Positions 1 through 6,817 of a stretch of 14,213 bases of DNA are shown in pieces (position 1 is the first letter of the stretch; each line of letters opens with the position of its first letter). The DNA is from CAZIPZ01 sp964541075 (GTDB lineage: Bacteria; Acidobacteriota; Terriglobia; 20CM-2-55-15). Both the position numbers and the translations under genes were made by a program. The stretch is taken from assembly GCA_964541075.1 (NCBI GenBank), contig CAZIPZ010000098.1, positions 1-14,213 of the forward strand, in the 5' to 3' direction. The notes beneath the pieces were generated by a model. The model made no database searches and had not been told where the DNA came from. It saw nothing but the letters and a program-made list of their open reading frames with translations.

Positions 1-986
1 AAGATCTTTTCCAGATCCCCTCCGGGATAGGGAAGAAAGGCTGTTCCCGCTTGCTCGGCCCCAACACTGAAACTGGCGTTGTGGAGACCGATCCAGTCCT
101 GGCGCAGGAAATCGTTGGCCGCTTCAATGGTGGTAATGCCCCGCAGCCGGAACTCCTGGGGCAGCCGACCTTGCCAGGTGCCGAATAGGCGTTCACAGCG
201 TCCGCGCGCCTGCGGAGAATAGGCGAGGATCAACTCAATATCGAGCTGCTTTAAGGCTCGCCCAATCTGCGTGGGCCGCCGCGGATCCACCGGCTGTCCC
301 GCTTTCGGCGTCCAGGCCATGTGGCTTCCACGATCTGAATACAGCGAACAGAACAGGCCCCGTTGCTCCACCACCCGCTTCAGCGCTCCCATGACCGTTA
401 CCGTGGACTCTTCATCGACCAACTGCCCGTCATAGACTTCGCTGGTGGCATCGTCGAAAATCACGATCAGATCCTGGTATTGATCCAATTCCGGAATCCA
501 TCGATGCCGGCTGCCATCCACATGCAGCATCATCCCCGTAATCGGCAGTCGTGGCCGCTTCTTCCGATGGGGGCCGCGTTTCCTGTACCACTTCAGCAAG
601 CCAGCATGCTGCAGCGCCGTCTTGACCCATGTATAGCTCAGGCGAATCTGTTCCTCGCCATGCAGCTTCTCCACAAAGTGCTTCACATTCAGATCGAAAT
701 ACTTCTCCCGATACAGTTTCAATACCCGCTCCACATCGGCCATCGGCACTGGCGAGGACTCGGTCGCTTGGTTCTGTGGTCGAATAGCCCGTCATACCCT
801 CGCGCATCCCATCGCTTCCGGCACCGCCGTAGCTGCCGGTCCGACATCCCAAGGATTTCCGCTGCCTGCACCCAATTAATCTGCCCACTGATCGCCCGCG
901 TGATCACTTCGCTCACCTTCATTGCCCGCTCCAAAGCTCGGGCCGGATATAACGGCGTCCGCTTTCCTCCTTTGCGAATGCATCAT
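1..986 (-). pseudogene. DDE transposase, ISNCY-like, two frameshifts and truncated by window edge
   Basis: DNA-cutting and joining enzyme of the insertion sequence, not intact as read. From the ATG at 986 the reading begins MMHSQRRK. It must shift at about 962-968 (one extra base) into a frame reading LYPARALERAMKVSEV, which contains a helix-turn-helix (NWVQAAEILGMSDRQLRR). At about 750 one base is missing, and the frame returns to the first, continuing VPMADVERVLKLYREKYFDL to the left edge. The catalytic core is visible in this last part: D in MLHVDGS, D in YSDRGSH, and E in GRCERLFGTW, all fitting an rve/DDE integrase fold. The C-terminus is outside the window. The two indels are opposite in sign, so only roughly 215 bases are out of frame. 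This could be true decay or an assembly error; a programmed shift is less likely because no slippery heptamer is seen at 750. Unfinished at the left edge. Confidence 0.88.
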
Positions 987-1007
987 TCTCCTGGCCCTGC
1001 CCTTCAG

Positions 1008-1051
1008 ACCGGACATTTCATTTGCTACAGCCACCGGACATATCATGTGCT
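1008..1051. repeat. Two 19-bp direct repeats at the IS end
   Basis: Positions 1008-1026 (ACCGGACATTTCATTTGCT) and 1033-1051 (ACCGGACATATCATGTGCT) match at 17 of 19 bases and are spaced 25 bp start to start. They lie between the transposase start and the presumed element terminus, the usual place for repeated transposase-binding sites. The function is inferred from position. Confidence 0.6.
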
Positions 1052-1065
1052 CCCGACACATCGCG

Positions 1066-1085
1066 TGAACGCTATTGCGCGTTCA
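1066..1085. repeat. Inverted repeat between IS end and riboswitch
   Basis: TGAACGC (1066-1072) and GCGTTCA (1079-1085) are perfect 7-bp complements around a 6-base spacer. The site lies just outside the presumed IS terminus and about 25 bp upstream of the riboswitch, where the promoter of the receptor gene should be. It could be an operator, an IS-targeted palindrome or chance. I see no convincing sigma70 promoter here (best candidate: a weak pair near 1075 and 1098). Confidence 0.35.
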
Positions 1086-1110
1086 GGATGCATGTGTTAG
1101 TTTCACGACC

Positions 1111-1280
1111 GTCAGCGATGGTCTGAAGTCAGACCCAAGAGGGAATCCGGTGTGAATCCGGAACTGTCCCGCAGCGGTAAGCAGGAACGAACGTCGCAAA
1201 AGCACTGGCCTACAACGGACCGGGAAGAGCGGCTAGTAGAAATGTGAAGATGCCTGCAAGTCCGAATACCTGTCGCTGGC
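1111..1280 (+). ncRNA. Cobalamin riboswitch aptamer
   Basis: RNA element that binds adenosyl- or other cobalamins and shuts off the downstream gene. The conserved core is plain: AGAGGGAATCCGGTGTGAA, then ACTGTCCCGCAGCGGTAAGC, then GCAAAAGCACTGG, GGGAAGAGCGGC, and the B12 box (GCCTGCAAGTCCGAATACCTG, approximate positions 1252-1272) near the 3' end. A closing stem P1 can be drawn between 1111-1118 (GTCAGCGA) and 1273-1280 (TCGCTGGC) with one G-U pair. A further stem is visible at GGTCTGA/TCAGACC (1120-1135). It stands about 165 nt upstream of the receptor start, on the same strand, and makes corrinoid uptake the likely job of that receptor. Whether it is of the adenosyl or the hydroxo/methyl type was not decided. 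Confidence 0.95.
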
Positions 1281-1307
1281 GCGGCGAGCCTACGCCGAAT
1301 TTCATTC

Positions 1308-1415
1308 GAGCCTTCGAGCGAAAAGGCTGGATGATCTTCAAAGCACTTCGGATAATTCACGGCACAACCGATCCTGCATTGAATTTCAAGCCATCCCTCT
1401 AGCGAAGGCTCTTCG
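1308..1415 (+). promoter_or_regulatory. Probable riboswitch expression platform with exclusive hairpins
   Basis: The leader between the aptamer and the ribosome binding site contains one arm, GAGCCTTCG (1308-1316), that can pair in two ways. Locally, AGCCTT pairs with AAGGCT (1323-1328). At long range, all nine bases pair with CGAAGGCTC (1403-1411). The latter segment can instead fold on itself as CGAAG/CTTCG (1403-1415), next to the Shine-Dalgarno. No U-run follows any of these, so control of translation start is more likely than transcription termination. The pairings are seen in the sequence; the switching role is inferred. Confidence 0.5.
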
Positions 1416-1427
1416 AGTGATTCTTTC

Positions 1428-1433
1428 AGGAGG
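1428..1433 (+). promoter_or_regulatory. Shine-Dalgarno that fixes the receptor start
   Basis: AGGAGG lies 10 bases before the GTG at 1444. A longer reading from the GTG at 1417 would put this strong site inside the gene, and only the start at 1444 gives a clean signal peptide at the N-terminus. The 1444 start is therefore preferred. Confidence 0.8.
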
Positions 1434-1443
1434 AGCAACGAAC

Positions 1444-3903
1444 GTGAGACTTTCCACACTGATTCACCGCGTATTTTCCGTCACCATTGCAGCCTGGGTC
1501 ATCACAGCTAGCGGGTTCGGCCAACAAGTCAATTTGATTTCCATTCGTGTGCTGGATTCCCAAGGCGCCGCGGTGGCGTCGGCTCGAGTTGTCGTGTACC
1601 CGCAAGGCGCATCGAGTGCGATCCCATGCGAACTAACTGAAAGCGCTCTTTGTAAGGCTGTTCTTCCATCTGGCGGAACGTTCGTGATCGAGGTGGACGC
1701 GAGAGGTTTTAGAAGGAGTTCGAAGATCGTCTCCGTTTCGCCTGGCCAGACCCTGAGTGAAACGATCTCGCTGGAGGTCGCCGGTGTGGATTCATCGGTT
1801 GTTGTCACTGCTGCGGCCGGCGCTCAGACATTTGATCAGACCGCTAAGGCAGTGACGACCGTGGATTCCGAGGAAATTGTGAATCGTGGAGAGTACACGC
1901 TTTCCGGCATCATCAGCACGACGCCTGGTATCTTTGTTCGCGGCTCCGGTGGCCCGGGAGAACTGACGCAATTGCGGATTCGCGGTCTGCGGCCTGACGC
2001 ACTAGCGGTATTGATCGACGGAATGCGATTCCGCGACGCAGCAACGGCGCAAGCCGACTCCAGTTCTTTTATGTCGAACCTGAATTTCATCGCCGCCGAC
2101 CGTGTCGAGGTGCTCCGGGGATCGGGTTCATCCCTCTATGGGACCAATGCGGCGGCCGGTGTTGTCAACATCGTCTCCAGTGAAGGAACGGGCCCGACGC
2201 ACGGAATGATTCAAGGCGAGGGTGGCAACATGGGATTTTTTCGCGCTCGCACACAGTCGAGCGGCGGACTTGGCCCCAAGGCTGGTTATTCGGCCGGCCT
2301 TATGCACTTGAATGTCACACGTGGAGTTGATGGAAATGACGCTGCCCGTAACACATCCGGCCAGGGCGTTCTTCGATACAATTTGGCGCAGCGAACAACA
2401 CTTACAGGCAGATATATGGGCTCCGACGACTTTGTTCAAAACAACGTGAGTCCGACAGCCACCGGAATACCCGCCGCCAATATTCCACAGAGTGTGATTG
2501 TGCCGGCGAAAGCCTTGTCATCGCCGCAGGTGGACAAACTGCTCCAGCGGCAACCGGTCGACTATACCGGCGCCACCTACATTCCCGGCATAGATGACCC
2601 GGACAACCGGCGGACGTCCAGACACCAGATTGCTGCATTGAAGCTCAACCAGGTTTTCACATCTGAAGTCTCACTTCAAACGAGCTATCAGTACGTCAGA
2701 ACAGCCCGCGTGTTTGCCAACGGTCCGGCCGGCATCGGATTTCAACCCGTCACTGCCAACTATTCGCACTTTCTGGGTGGAATTCACACAATTGATACGA
2801 GGGTTGATCTGCAACATTCATCTGCCAACCGCCTCGCCGTCGGATATGAGTTTGAGCATGAGCGCTACTTCGAGATTCAAGACAACAACCTTCCCGGCTC
2901 CCAGCGAATTCGCACAGAAACCGCAATTCGTCAGCGGGCGAACGCGGCATACGTCCAGAACCAAACAAGCCTGGTTGATGGACAATTACAGCTGTCGCTG
3001 TCCGGTCGCGTTCAATTCTTCCGATTAAGTAATCCTGTGTTTCAGGCTGCTGGTGTTCCGAGTCCTTACGATCACCTGAGCCTGGAAGCGCCGGCGAGGG
3101 CGGTTACCGCCGACATGTCTCTTTCCTATTTCATTCCTAGCGCCAGCACAAAACTGCGGGTGCACGCCGGCAATGCCTATCGAGCGCCAGGCCTGTTCGA
3201 ACGATTTGGCGGAGGATTCTTTCCAGACTTTGTTACAGGACAGGTCGCGTTTTCCGCCTATGGAGATCCATATTTGACGCCGGATCGTTACAACTCGGTC
3301 GACGGCGGCATAGATCAATATTTGTTCCGCGACCGTGTGCGCATGTCCGCTACCTATTTCTATTCACGTGTTGTTACGATCACAGCGTTTGATCTCGGGG
3401 CGAACATACGAAGCACGACCGACCGTTTTGGTCGATCGCAAGGCTACATTAATGGTTCCGGCGGCATTTCGCGCGGCCTGGAGTTGAGCGTTACAGCCAG
3501 ACCTGCAGCAAGTCTCAACATGAACGGCGGCTATACGTATGTGCGAGCAGGCATGGATCGCGACCTAACGGTTCCCGGCTTCTGGCGGGTTCTTGCAATT
3601 CCACGCCATACGCTAACACTGGCCGTGTCGCAAACCATAGGCAGCCGTGCAGTCATCGCTTTTGATCTGGTCGGCGTCAGCGAAGTTTTTGGAAATTTCA
3701 GGGCAGCAGGACAGCAGCGTGCCTATGCCTACTCCGGTTACGCCAAGGCGGACGTGAGCGGCTCCTATTTAGTAGCAAAGACTGAACCAGGTGAACTGAA
3801 GGCAACGGCCAGAGTTGAAAACATTCTGAATCGAAAGTTCTACGAGATCGGATGGCTTGCACCCGGAACAACCTTTGTCACTGGTCTGAGTCTTCAATTC
3901 TGA
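1444..3903 (+). CDS. TonB-dependent receptor, probable cobalamin/corrinoid transporter (BtuB-like)
   Basis: Outer-membrane active transporter of 819 residues, energised by TonB. Residues 1-26 look like a signal peptide (basic start, hydrophobic stretch, ASGFG before QQ). Residues about 28-112 form a carboxypeptidase-regulatory-like beta domain, often found at the N-terminus of Acidobacteriota and Bacteroidota receptors. A TonB-box-like SSVVVTA is at 117-123. The plug domain follows, with LRIRG (177-181), VLIDGMRFRD (189-198) and DRVEVLRGSGSSLYGTNAAA (219-238). The rest is beta-barrel, ending in the usual aromatic terminus (GLSLQF) after a VENILNRKFYE motif. Classic BtuB lacks the regulatory domain and is shorter (about 600 residues), so this is a longer relative. 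The cobalamin riboswitch in its leader is the reason for the substrate call; without it the substrate would be unknown. No btuCDF genes are in the window. The start is set by AGGAGG at 1428. Confidence 0.88.
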   Translation: MRLSTLIHRVFSVTIAAWVITASGFGQQVNLISIRVLDSQGAAVASARVVVYPQGASSAIPCELTESALCKAVLPSGGTFVIEVDARGFRRSSKIVSVSPGQTLSETISLEVAGVDSSVVVTAAAGAQTFDQTAKAVTTVDSEEIVNRGEYTLSGIISTTPGIFVRGSGGPGELTQLRIRGLRPDALAVLIDGMRFRDAATAQADSSSFMSNLNFIAADRVEVLRGSGSSLYGTNAAAGVVNIVSSEGTGPTHGMIQGEGGNMGFFRARTQSSGGLGPKAGYSAGLMHLNVTRGVDGNDAARNTSGQGVLRYNLAQRTTLTGRYMGSDDFVQNNVSPTATGIPAANIPQSVIVPAKALSSPQVDKLLQRQPVDYTGATYIPGIDDPDNRRTSRHQIAALKLNQVFTSEVSLQTSYQYVRTARVFANGPAGIGFQPVTANYSHFLGGIHTIDTRVDLQHSSANRLAVGYEFEHERYFEIQDNNLPGSQRIRTETAIRQRANAAYVQNQTSLVDGQLQLSLSGRVQFFRLSNPVFQAAGVPSPYDHLSLEAPARAVTADMSLSYFIPSASTKLRVHAGNAYRAPGLFERFGGGFFPDFVTGQVAFSAYGDPYLTPDRYNSVDGGIDQYLFRDRVRMSATYFYSRVVTITAFDLGANIRSTTDRFGRSQGYINGSGGISRGLELSVTARPAASLNMNGGYTYVRAGMDRDLTVPGFWRVLAIPRHTLTLAVSQTIGSRAVIAFDLVGVSEVFGNFRAAGQQRAYAYSGYAKADVSGSYLVAKTEPGELKATARVENILNRKFYEIGWLAPGTTFVTGLSLQF

Positions 3904-4032
3904 GACGTAAATTTCGTTTCAAGCGCTATGCTGGTCATGCGAGGCAAGATCTAGTCACGTACAAAGCGGGTTTGCTCCTGGTTCGCGCTCGGTTCTAATG
4001 ACAAGCCGCCGCTCCGCGTTCAACAGAAGTGA

Positions 4033-4058
4033 GGCGATCACGCAACTGAGTGATCGCC
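4033..4058. repeat. Strong inverted repeat, 9-bp arms
   Basis: GGCGATCAC (4033-4041) and GTGATCGCC (4050-4058) are perfect complements around an 8-base loop, 130 bp after the receptor stop codon. It is a stable hairpin in RNA from either strand. The lack of a following T-run argues against a classical terminator; mRNA 3'-end protection or a mobile repeat end is possible. Confidence 0.6.
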
Positions 4059-4102
4059 CGTTGAGGAAGGAGAATGGGTAGGTCTTGTTCCTTGGCCGCC
4101 CT

Positions 4103-4119
4103 GAGCGGATCATCCGCTC
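4103..4119. repeat. Near-perfect palindrome, 8-bp arms
   Basis: GAGCGGAT and ATCCGCTC flank a single base. Such tight dyads suit a dimeric DNA-binding protein better than an RNA hairpin, but no gene starts next to it. The role is unknown. Confidence 0.5.
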
Positions 4120-4130
4120 GTGGTGGCCCT

Positions 4131-4145
4131 TCAGCATCCTGCTGA
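4131..4145. repeat. Inverted repeat followed by an A-run
   Basis: TCAGCA (4131-4136) and TGCTGA (4140-4145) with a 3-base loop. It is followed on the plus strand by AAAAAAT; on the minus strand the T-run comes before the stem, so it is not a terminator in either direction. Confidence 0.45.
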
Positions 4146-4364
4146 AAAAATGGATCCCTGCCATTTATCGGTCGCCATCTTGGCTTTGGGCTCCTTGCCC
4201 TGTCGCGCCCTCTTGGCTAATGCCATCCTTGAGGGTAAGTGGCCCTCCATGGCCTTCCGTCCCTGGTTTCCGCCATCCTTGGCACGCTTTTCTAAGTGCA
4301 TGCGACTAGCCAAACAATAAGCACCTGATTCTATTGGGAGGAGGAAGTACTATTCCAGCGTTTA

Positions 4365-4380
4365 CGTCAACACTTTGACG
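4365..4380. repeat. Short inverted repeat
   Basis: CGTCAA (4365-4370) and TTGACG (4375-4380) are perfect complements around 4 bases. It lies about 90 bp beyond the arsC stop and could contribute to the 3' end of the ars transcript. No U-run follows. Confidence 0.35.
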
Positions 4381-4408
4381 GAATTACCGTCGACAGGTCA
4401 GGCAATTG

Positions 4409-4423
4409 ACTCTCCGGGAGAGT
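4409..4423. repeat. Palindrome downstream of arsC
   Basis: ACTCTCC (4409-4415) and GGAGAGT (4417-4423) flank one base, about 50 bp past the arsC stop. This is the closest strong dyad to the end of the ars operon. The centre is too short for an ideal RNA hairpin loop. Confidence 0.4.
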
Positions 4424-4471
4424 ATGGACCGGCGGGTTGGAGACCTAGTCAAAGGCGCCCCGGGCCGCGAT

Positions 4472-4885
4472 TCATCTATTGGACAACAAGAACAGAGACA
4501 GTCTTTGCCAGATTTCATCGCGAACGCGACGGAAAGTTTCCAGTTGGCGGCCAGCGGGAGCGTCAACCGGGTCATCAAATCCCCAGTTAATGGGCTGCGA
4601 TCCTGGGAAAATGGGACACCGTTGCTTCGCACGATCACAAACAGTGATCACATAGTCGAATCTTTGCAGAGCATATAGGGCTACGTCCTTCGAGCTTTGG
4701 CCGCTGATGTCGATGCCAATCTCGTTCATCACCTCGACGCTGCAATGGTGCAATCCCTTAGGGTGTGTTCCCGCACTAAAGACGTCGAATCGATCTCCCG
4801 CCATGTGTCGAAGCAGTCCTTCCGCCATCTGGCTCCGAGCCGAGTTTCCAGTGCATAAAAAGAGCACCCGCTTCTTACTCTTCAT
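4472..4885 (-). CDS. arsC: Arsenate reductase, thioredoxin-coupled (low-molecular-weight phosphatase fold)
   Basis: Cytoplasmic enzyme of 137 residues that reduces arsenate to arsenite with electrons from thioredoxin. The catalytic P-loop C-x5-R is at 11-18 (CTGNSARS). The redox relay cysteines C83 and C90 (CDRAKQRC) have the same spacing as C82 and C89 in Staphylococcus aureus ArsC. The general acid lies in D105-P106 (FDDPVD). All three cysteines of the thioredoxin-coupled class are present, so it should be active. The ATG at 4885 overlaps the last codons of the aquaporin gene by 11 bases, implying coupled translation; an upstream TTG at 4912 is possible but would deepen the overlap. It is the last gene of the ars operon. 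Its product arsenite feeds the two genes before it (channel and methylase). Confidence 0.93.
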   Translation of the reverse strand: MKSKKRVLFLCTGNSARSQMAEGLLRHMAGDRFDVFSAGTHPKGLHHCSVEVMNEIGIDISGQSSKDVALYALQRFDYVITVCDRAKQRCPIFPGSQPINWGFDDPVDAPAGRQLETFRRVRDEIWQRLSLFLLSNR

Positions 4886-5612
4886 GAACGGATTCCCTGT
4901 CGGAGTAGGCAACGTTCATATTCTTCGCCATTCCAGGAGCCGAAGGTGAGAGCCACGACCAAAGAAGAGTGGAGACGGTAGCCGCGATCAACTGCGCAAG
5001 AACGAATGCCGGTGCGTCCGCTGGTCGAATGCCGGAAAACGTATCTGTCAGTGATCGCGCAACGGTAACGGCCGGATTGGCAAATGAGGTTGAGGCAGTG
5101 AACCAATAGGCGCCTGCGACGTAAGCTCCAACCGCAAAAGCTACGGTTTGGGACCGAAGGCGACTGCAGCCCCAGATCACCGAAAGCAGGCCAAACGTCG
5201 CAATGAATTCACTGAAAACCTGAGTTCCACCTGAACGGGCATGTTGGGATACAAGGAAAACAGGTTCACCAAACATCAAGTGTGCAACCGCCACTCCGCC
5301 CATCGCCCCGGTCATCTGTCCAAAAACGTAAGCCGTCGCGTGGGTCCACTTCAGAGCGCCCGCCGAAGCCGCCGCAATCGTAACCACTGGATTAAAATGG
5401 GCGCCGGATATGCCACCGAACGCGAGAATAAGAGCCACCAGCGTCGCGCTTGTGGCAATCGCGTTGGCAAGAAGCGCGACAGCGACATTTCCATCGCTTA
5501 AGCGTTCTCCCATGATCCCGGAGCCCACAATCGCCGCCAGCAACAGCATCGTCCCGAGAGCCTCCGCCGCGATTTTTCGACTGAGAGTCACATCAAGGGT
5601 CACGAGCAACAT
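4875..5612 (-). CDS. MIP-family channel, probable arsenite-conducting aquaglyceroporin (AqpS-like)
   Basis: Inner-membrane channel of about 245 residues with six predicted membrane helices, e.g. 14-35, 42-65, 90-113 and 136-150. The first pore half-helix carries NPV (74-76, in GAHFNPVVTI) instead of the usual NPA. The second carries NPA (179-181) followed by the selectivity-filter arginine R186 (NPAVTVAR). In Sinorhizobium meliloti, AqpS in an ars operon lets arsenite made by ArsC leave the cell down its gradient. The same role is inferred here because the gene lies between arsM and arsC and no arsenite pump is present. The start is uncertain: the ATG at 5612 overlaps arsM by 13 bases with no clear ribosome site; a TTG at 5627 and later GTG codons are alternatives. 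The acidic C-terminal tail is short. Confidence 0.85.
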   Translation of the reverse strand: MLLVTLDVTLSRKIAAEALGTMLLLAAIVGSGIMGERLSDGNVAVALLANAIATSATLVALILAFGGISGAHFNPVVTIAAASAGALKWTHATAYVFGQMTGAMGGVAVAHLMFGEPVFLVSQHARSGGTQVFSEFIATFGLLSVIWGCSRLRSQTVAFAVGAYVAGAYWFTASTSFANPAVTVARSLTDTFSGIRPADAPAFVLAQLIAATVSTLLWSWLSPSAPGMAKNMNVAYSDRESVHEE

Positions 5613-6442
5613 TCGGAAGAACAGCAACTCTTCGGTTTCACGGCGCGAATAAATGCGCTCATAACCTTTCCGTCGACCTCGGAGGCAAGGGCATTCACAT
5701 CGAGGCCGGAATTTGTTAGGAATGTCCGGGCATCTTCGGCGCGATAAATTCGTGTGGGCTCGATGCCAACGTTCTCAAACCCGGCCGACGTCAGCTTCGC
5801 CCGATAATCGTTTTCATCCAAGGCGCCTGCGAGGCACCCCACCCACGACAAAACGCTGTCCCGAATCTGTGACGGCATTTCGCCTCGAGTCACCACGTCT
5901 GAAACCGCGAATCGTCCTCCTGGTTTCAGCACTCGGAAGGCTTCGCGTATCACTTGATCTTTATCGGCAGAAAGATTGATGACACAGTTGGAAATGATCA
6001 CATCCACAGAACTGTCGGGCAGCGGTATGTGCTCAATCTCGCCCTTCAAAAACTCGACATTTTCAACGCCCGCCTTCTTTTGGTTCTCACGTGCCAAAGC
6101 AAGCATCTCGTCGGTCATATCTAGGCCATACACCTTGCCCGCGGGGCCGACGCGATGAGCAGACAGCAGGACGTCGATCCCGCCGCCCGAACCGAGGTCT
6201 AAGACCTTATCACCTGGATTCAACGTTGCGAGCGCCGTGGGATTTCCGCAACCCAACGAGGCCTTCAACGCTGCTTCCGGAATCTGGCTAACCTGCGTTG
6301 CATCGTAGAGCTCCAACGAAATGGGATCGACACCCTTTCCACATGCAGTGCTCGGGGCGCAACAGGAGGCGCCTCCGTTAGCCACGCGCAACGCTGCCTC
6401 TCCGTATTTCTTCTCGACGATCTCTTTGATGTTGGTGATCAT
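5600..6442 (-). CDS. arsM: Arsenite S-adenosylmethionine methyltransferase
   Basis: Cytoplasmic enzyme of 280 residues that methylates arsenite stepwise with S-adenosylmethionine, giving methyl-, dimethyl- and possibly volatile trimethyl-arsenic. The SAM-binding motif is LDLGSGGGID (81-90), with an acidic residue after strand 2 in YGLDMTDEM (105-113). The three cysteines that bind arsenic in the family are present: C65 (SLGCGNP), C153 (SNCVINL) and C203 (WVGCLAGAL). Extra cysteines sit at the N-terminus (C27, C28, C34) and at the very C-terminus (two CC pairs within the last eight residues). Length fits the bacterial family. The ATG at 6442 has AGGAGA about 7 bases upstream. It lies 9 bases after arsR and is co-transcribed with it. 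Confidence 0.95.
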   Translation of the reverse strand: MITNIKEIVEKKYGEAALRVANGGASCCAPSTACGKGVDPISLELYDATQVSQIPEAALKASLGCGNPTALATLNPGDKVLDLGSGGGIDVLLSAHRVGPAGKVYGLDMTDEMLALARENQKKAGVENVEFLKGEIEHIPLPDSSVDVIISNCVINLSADKDQVIREAFRVLKPGGRFAVSDVVTRGEMPSQIRDSVLSWVGCLAGALDENDYRAKLTSAGFENVGIEPTRIYRAEDARTFLTNSGLDVNALASEVDGKVMSAFIRAVKPKSCCSSECCS

Positions 6443-6451
6443 TCGGTTCTC

Positions 6452-6805
6452 CTATTTGCAGCAGACAATTTTGTTAGGTTCCAAAACGTTGTTCCGGGTG
6501 CAGCACTCGGCATATAAAAAGCCAAGAAGCGCCAGCAGTCCTTCGGTGTTTGCTGAATACCGAAGGAATGTTCCCTCCCGGCGGACCAGAACAAGATCCT
6601 CGTTTTTCAGTTTGTCTAAATGGTGAGACAACGTTGAACTTGGGATGTCGAGTTCGTCGCCGATATCACCGACGATCAACCCGTTTGGGTGGGTGGCCAG
6701 CAGAAGACGGATGATTCGTAGCCGCGGCTCCGTACCCATAGCCGACAACATGTCGGCGTACCGGGCGACGTCTTCCGAATCCTGCCTTCGTTTCGCTTTG
6801 TTCAT
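6452..6805 (-). CDS. arsR: ArsR-family arsenic-sensing repressor
   Basis: Dimeric winged-helix repressor of 117 residues, first gene of the ars operon and its likely autoregulator. The core runs from about 16 to 95, with the recognition helix in IPSSTLSHHLDKL (54-66) and the wing in VRREGTFLRYSA (74-85). The E. coli/pI258-type metal site (ELCVCDL in helix 3) is absent; the matching stretch reads VGDIGDELDI. Instead there are two C-terminal pairs, C101-C102 and C115-C116. This resembles ArsR proteins that bind trivalent arsenic with C-terminal cysteines, such as the Acidithiobacillus ferrooxidans type, though two pairs seems unusual. GGAGA stands 7 bases before the ATG. Confidence 0.93.
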   Translation of the reverse strand: MNKAKRRQDSEDVARYADMLSAMGTEPRLRIIRLLLATHPNGLIVGDIGDELDIPSSTLSHHLDKLKNEDLVLVRREGTFLRYSANTEGLLALLGFLYAECCTRNNVLEPNKIVCCK

Positions 6806-6817
6806 TTAGGTGTCTCC

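Larger units (their letters stand above)
1..1060 (-). mobile_element. Partial insertion sequence, ISNCY-like, right end
   Basis: This is the transposase-start end of an insertion sequence whose other end lies beyond the left edge. The transposase reads on the minus strand. Upstream of it (1008-1051) are two near-identical 19-bp copies that look like transposase-binding repeats. The exact terminus is inferred: sequence near 1060, reading leftward as TGTGTCGGGAGCACATGATA, has the look of a terminal inverted repeat starting with TGT, but the partner terminus is not visible, so neither the boundary nor a target-site duplication can be confirmed. The element abuts the leader of the cobalamin-controlled receptor gene. 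Assignment to the ISNCY group rests on recalled resemblance of the transposase. Confidence 0.75.
3904..4471. other. Gene-free convergent stretch rich in inverted repeats
   Basis: The 568 bases between the ends of the converging receptor and arsC genes hold no convincing gene. Short open frames on both strands lack ribosome sites and recognisable sequence; the minus frame at 4131-4313 is just a K/R-rich run. What is there: five perfect interrupted palindromes (listed separately) and loosely repeated GCCATC(C)TTGG words at about 4187, 4223 and 4271. No hairpin is followed by a clean T-run in either direction, so a standard terminator for either operon could not be fixed. It may be remnant mobile DNA. 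Confidence 0.5.

Noticed and set aside
750..751. Programmed -1 frameshift in the transposase
   Set aside because: A -1 shift would restore the frame, but there is no slippery heptamer or obvious stimulatory stem, and a second opposite shift near 965 is also needed.
363..1100. Plus-strand open frame of 245 codons
   Set aside because: It is the antisense of the transposase, whose minus-strand frames carry a clear helix-turn-helix and DDE motifs; the plus reading is H/R/P-rich with no family resemblance.
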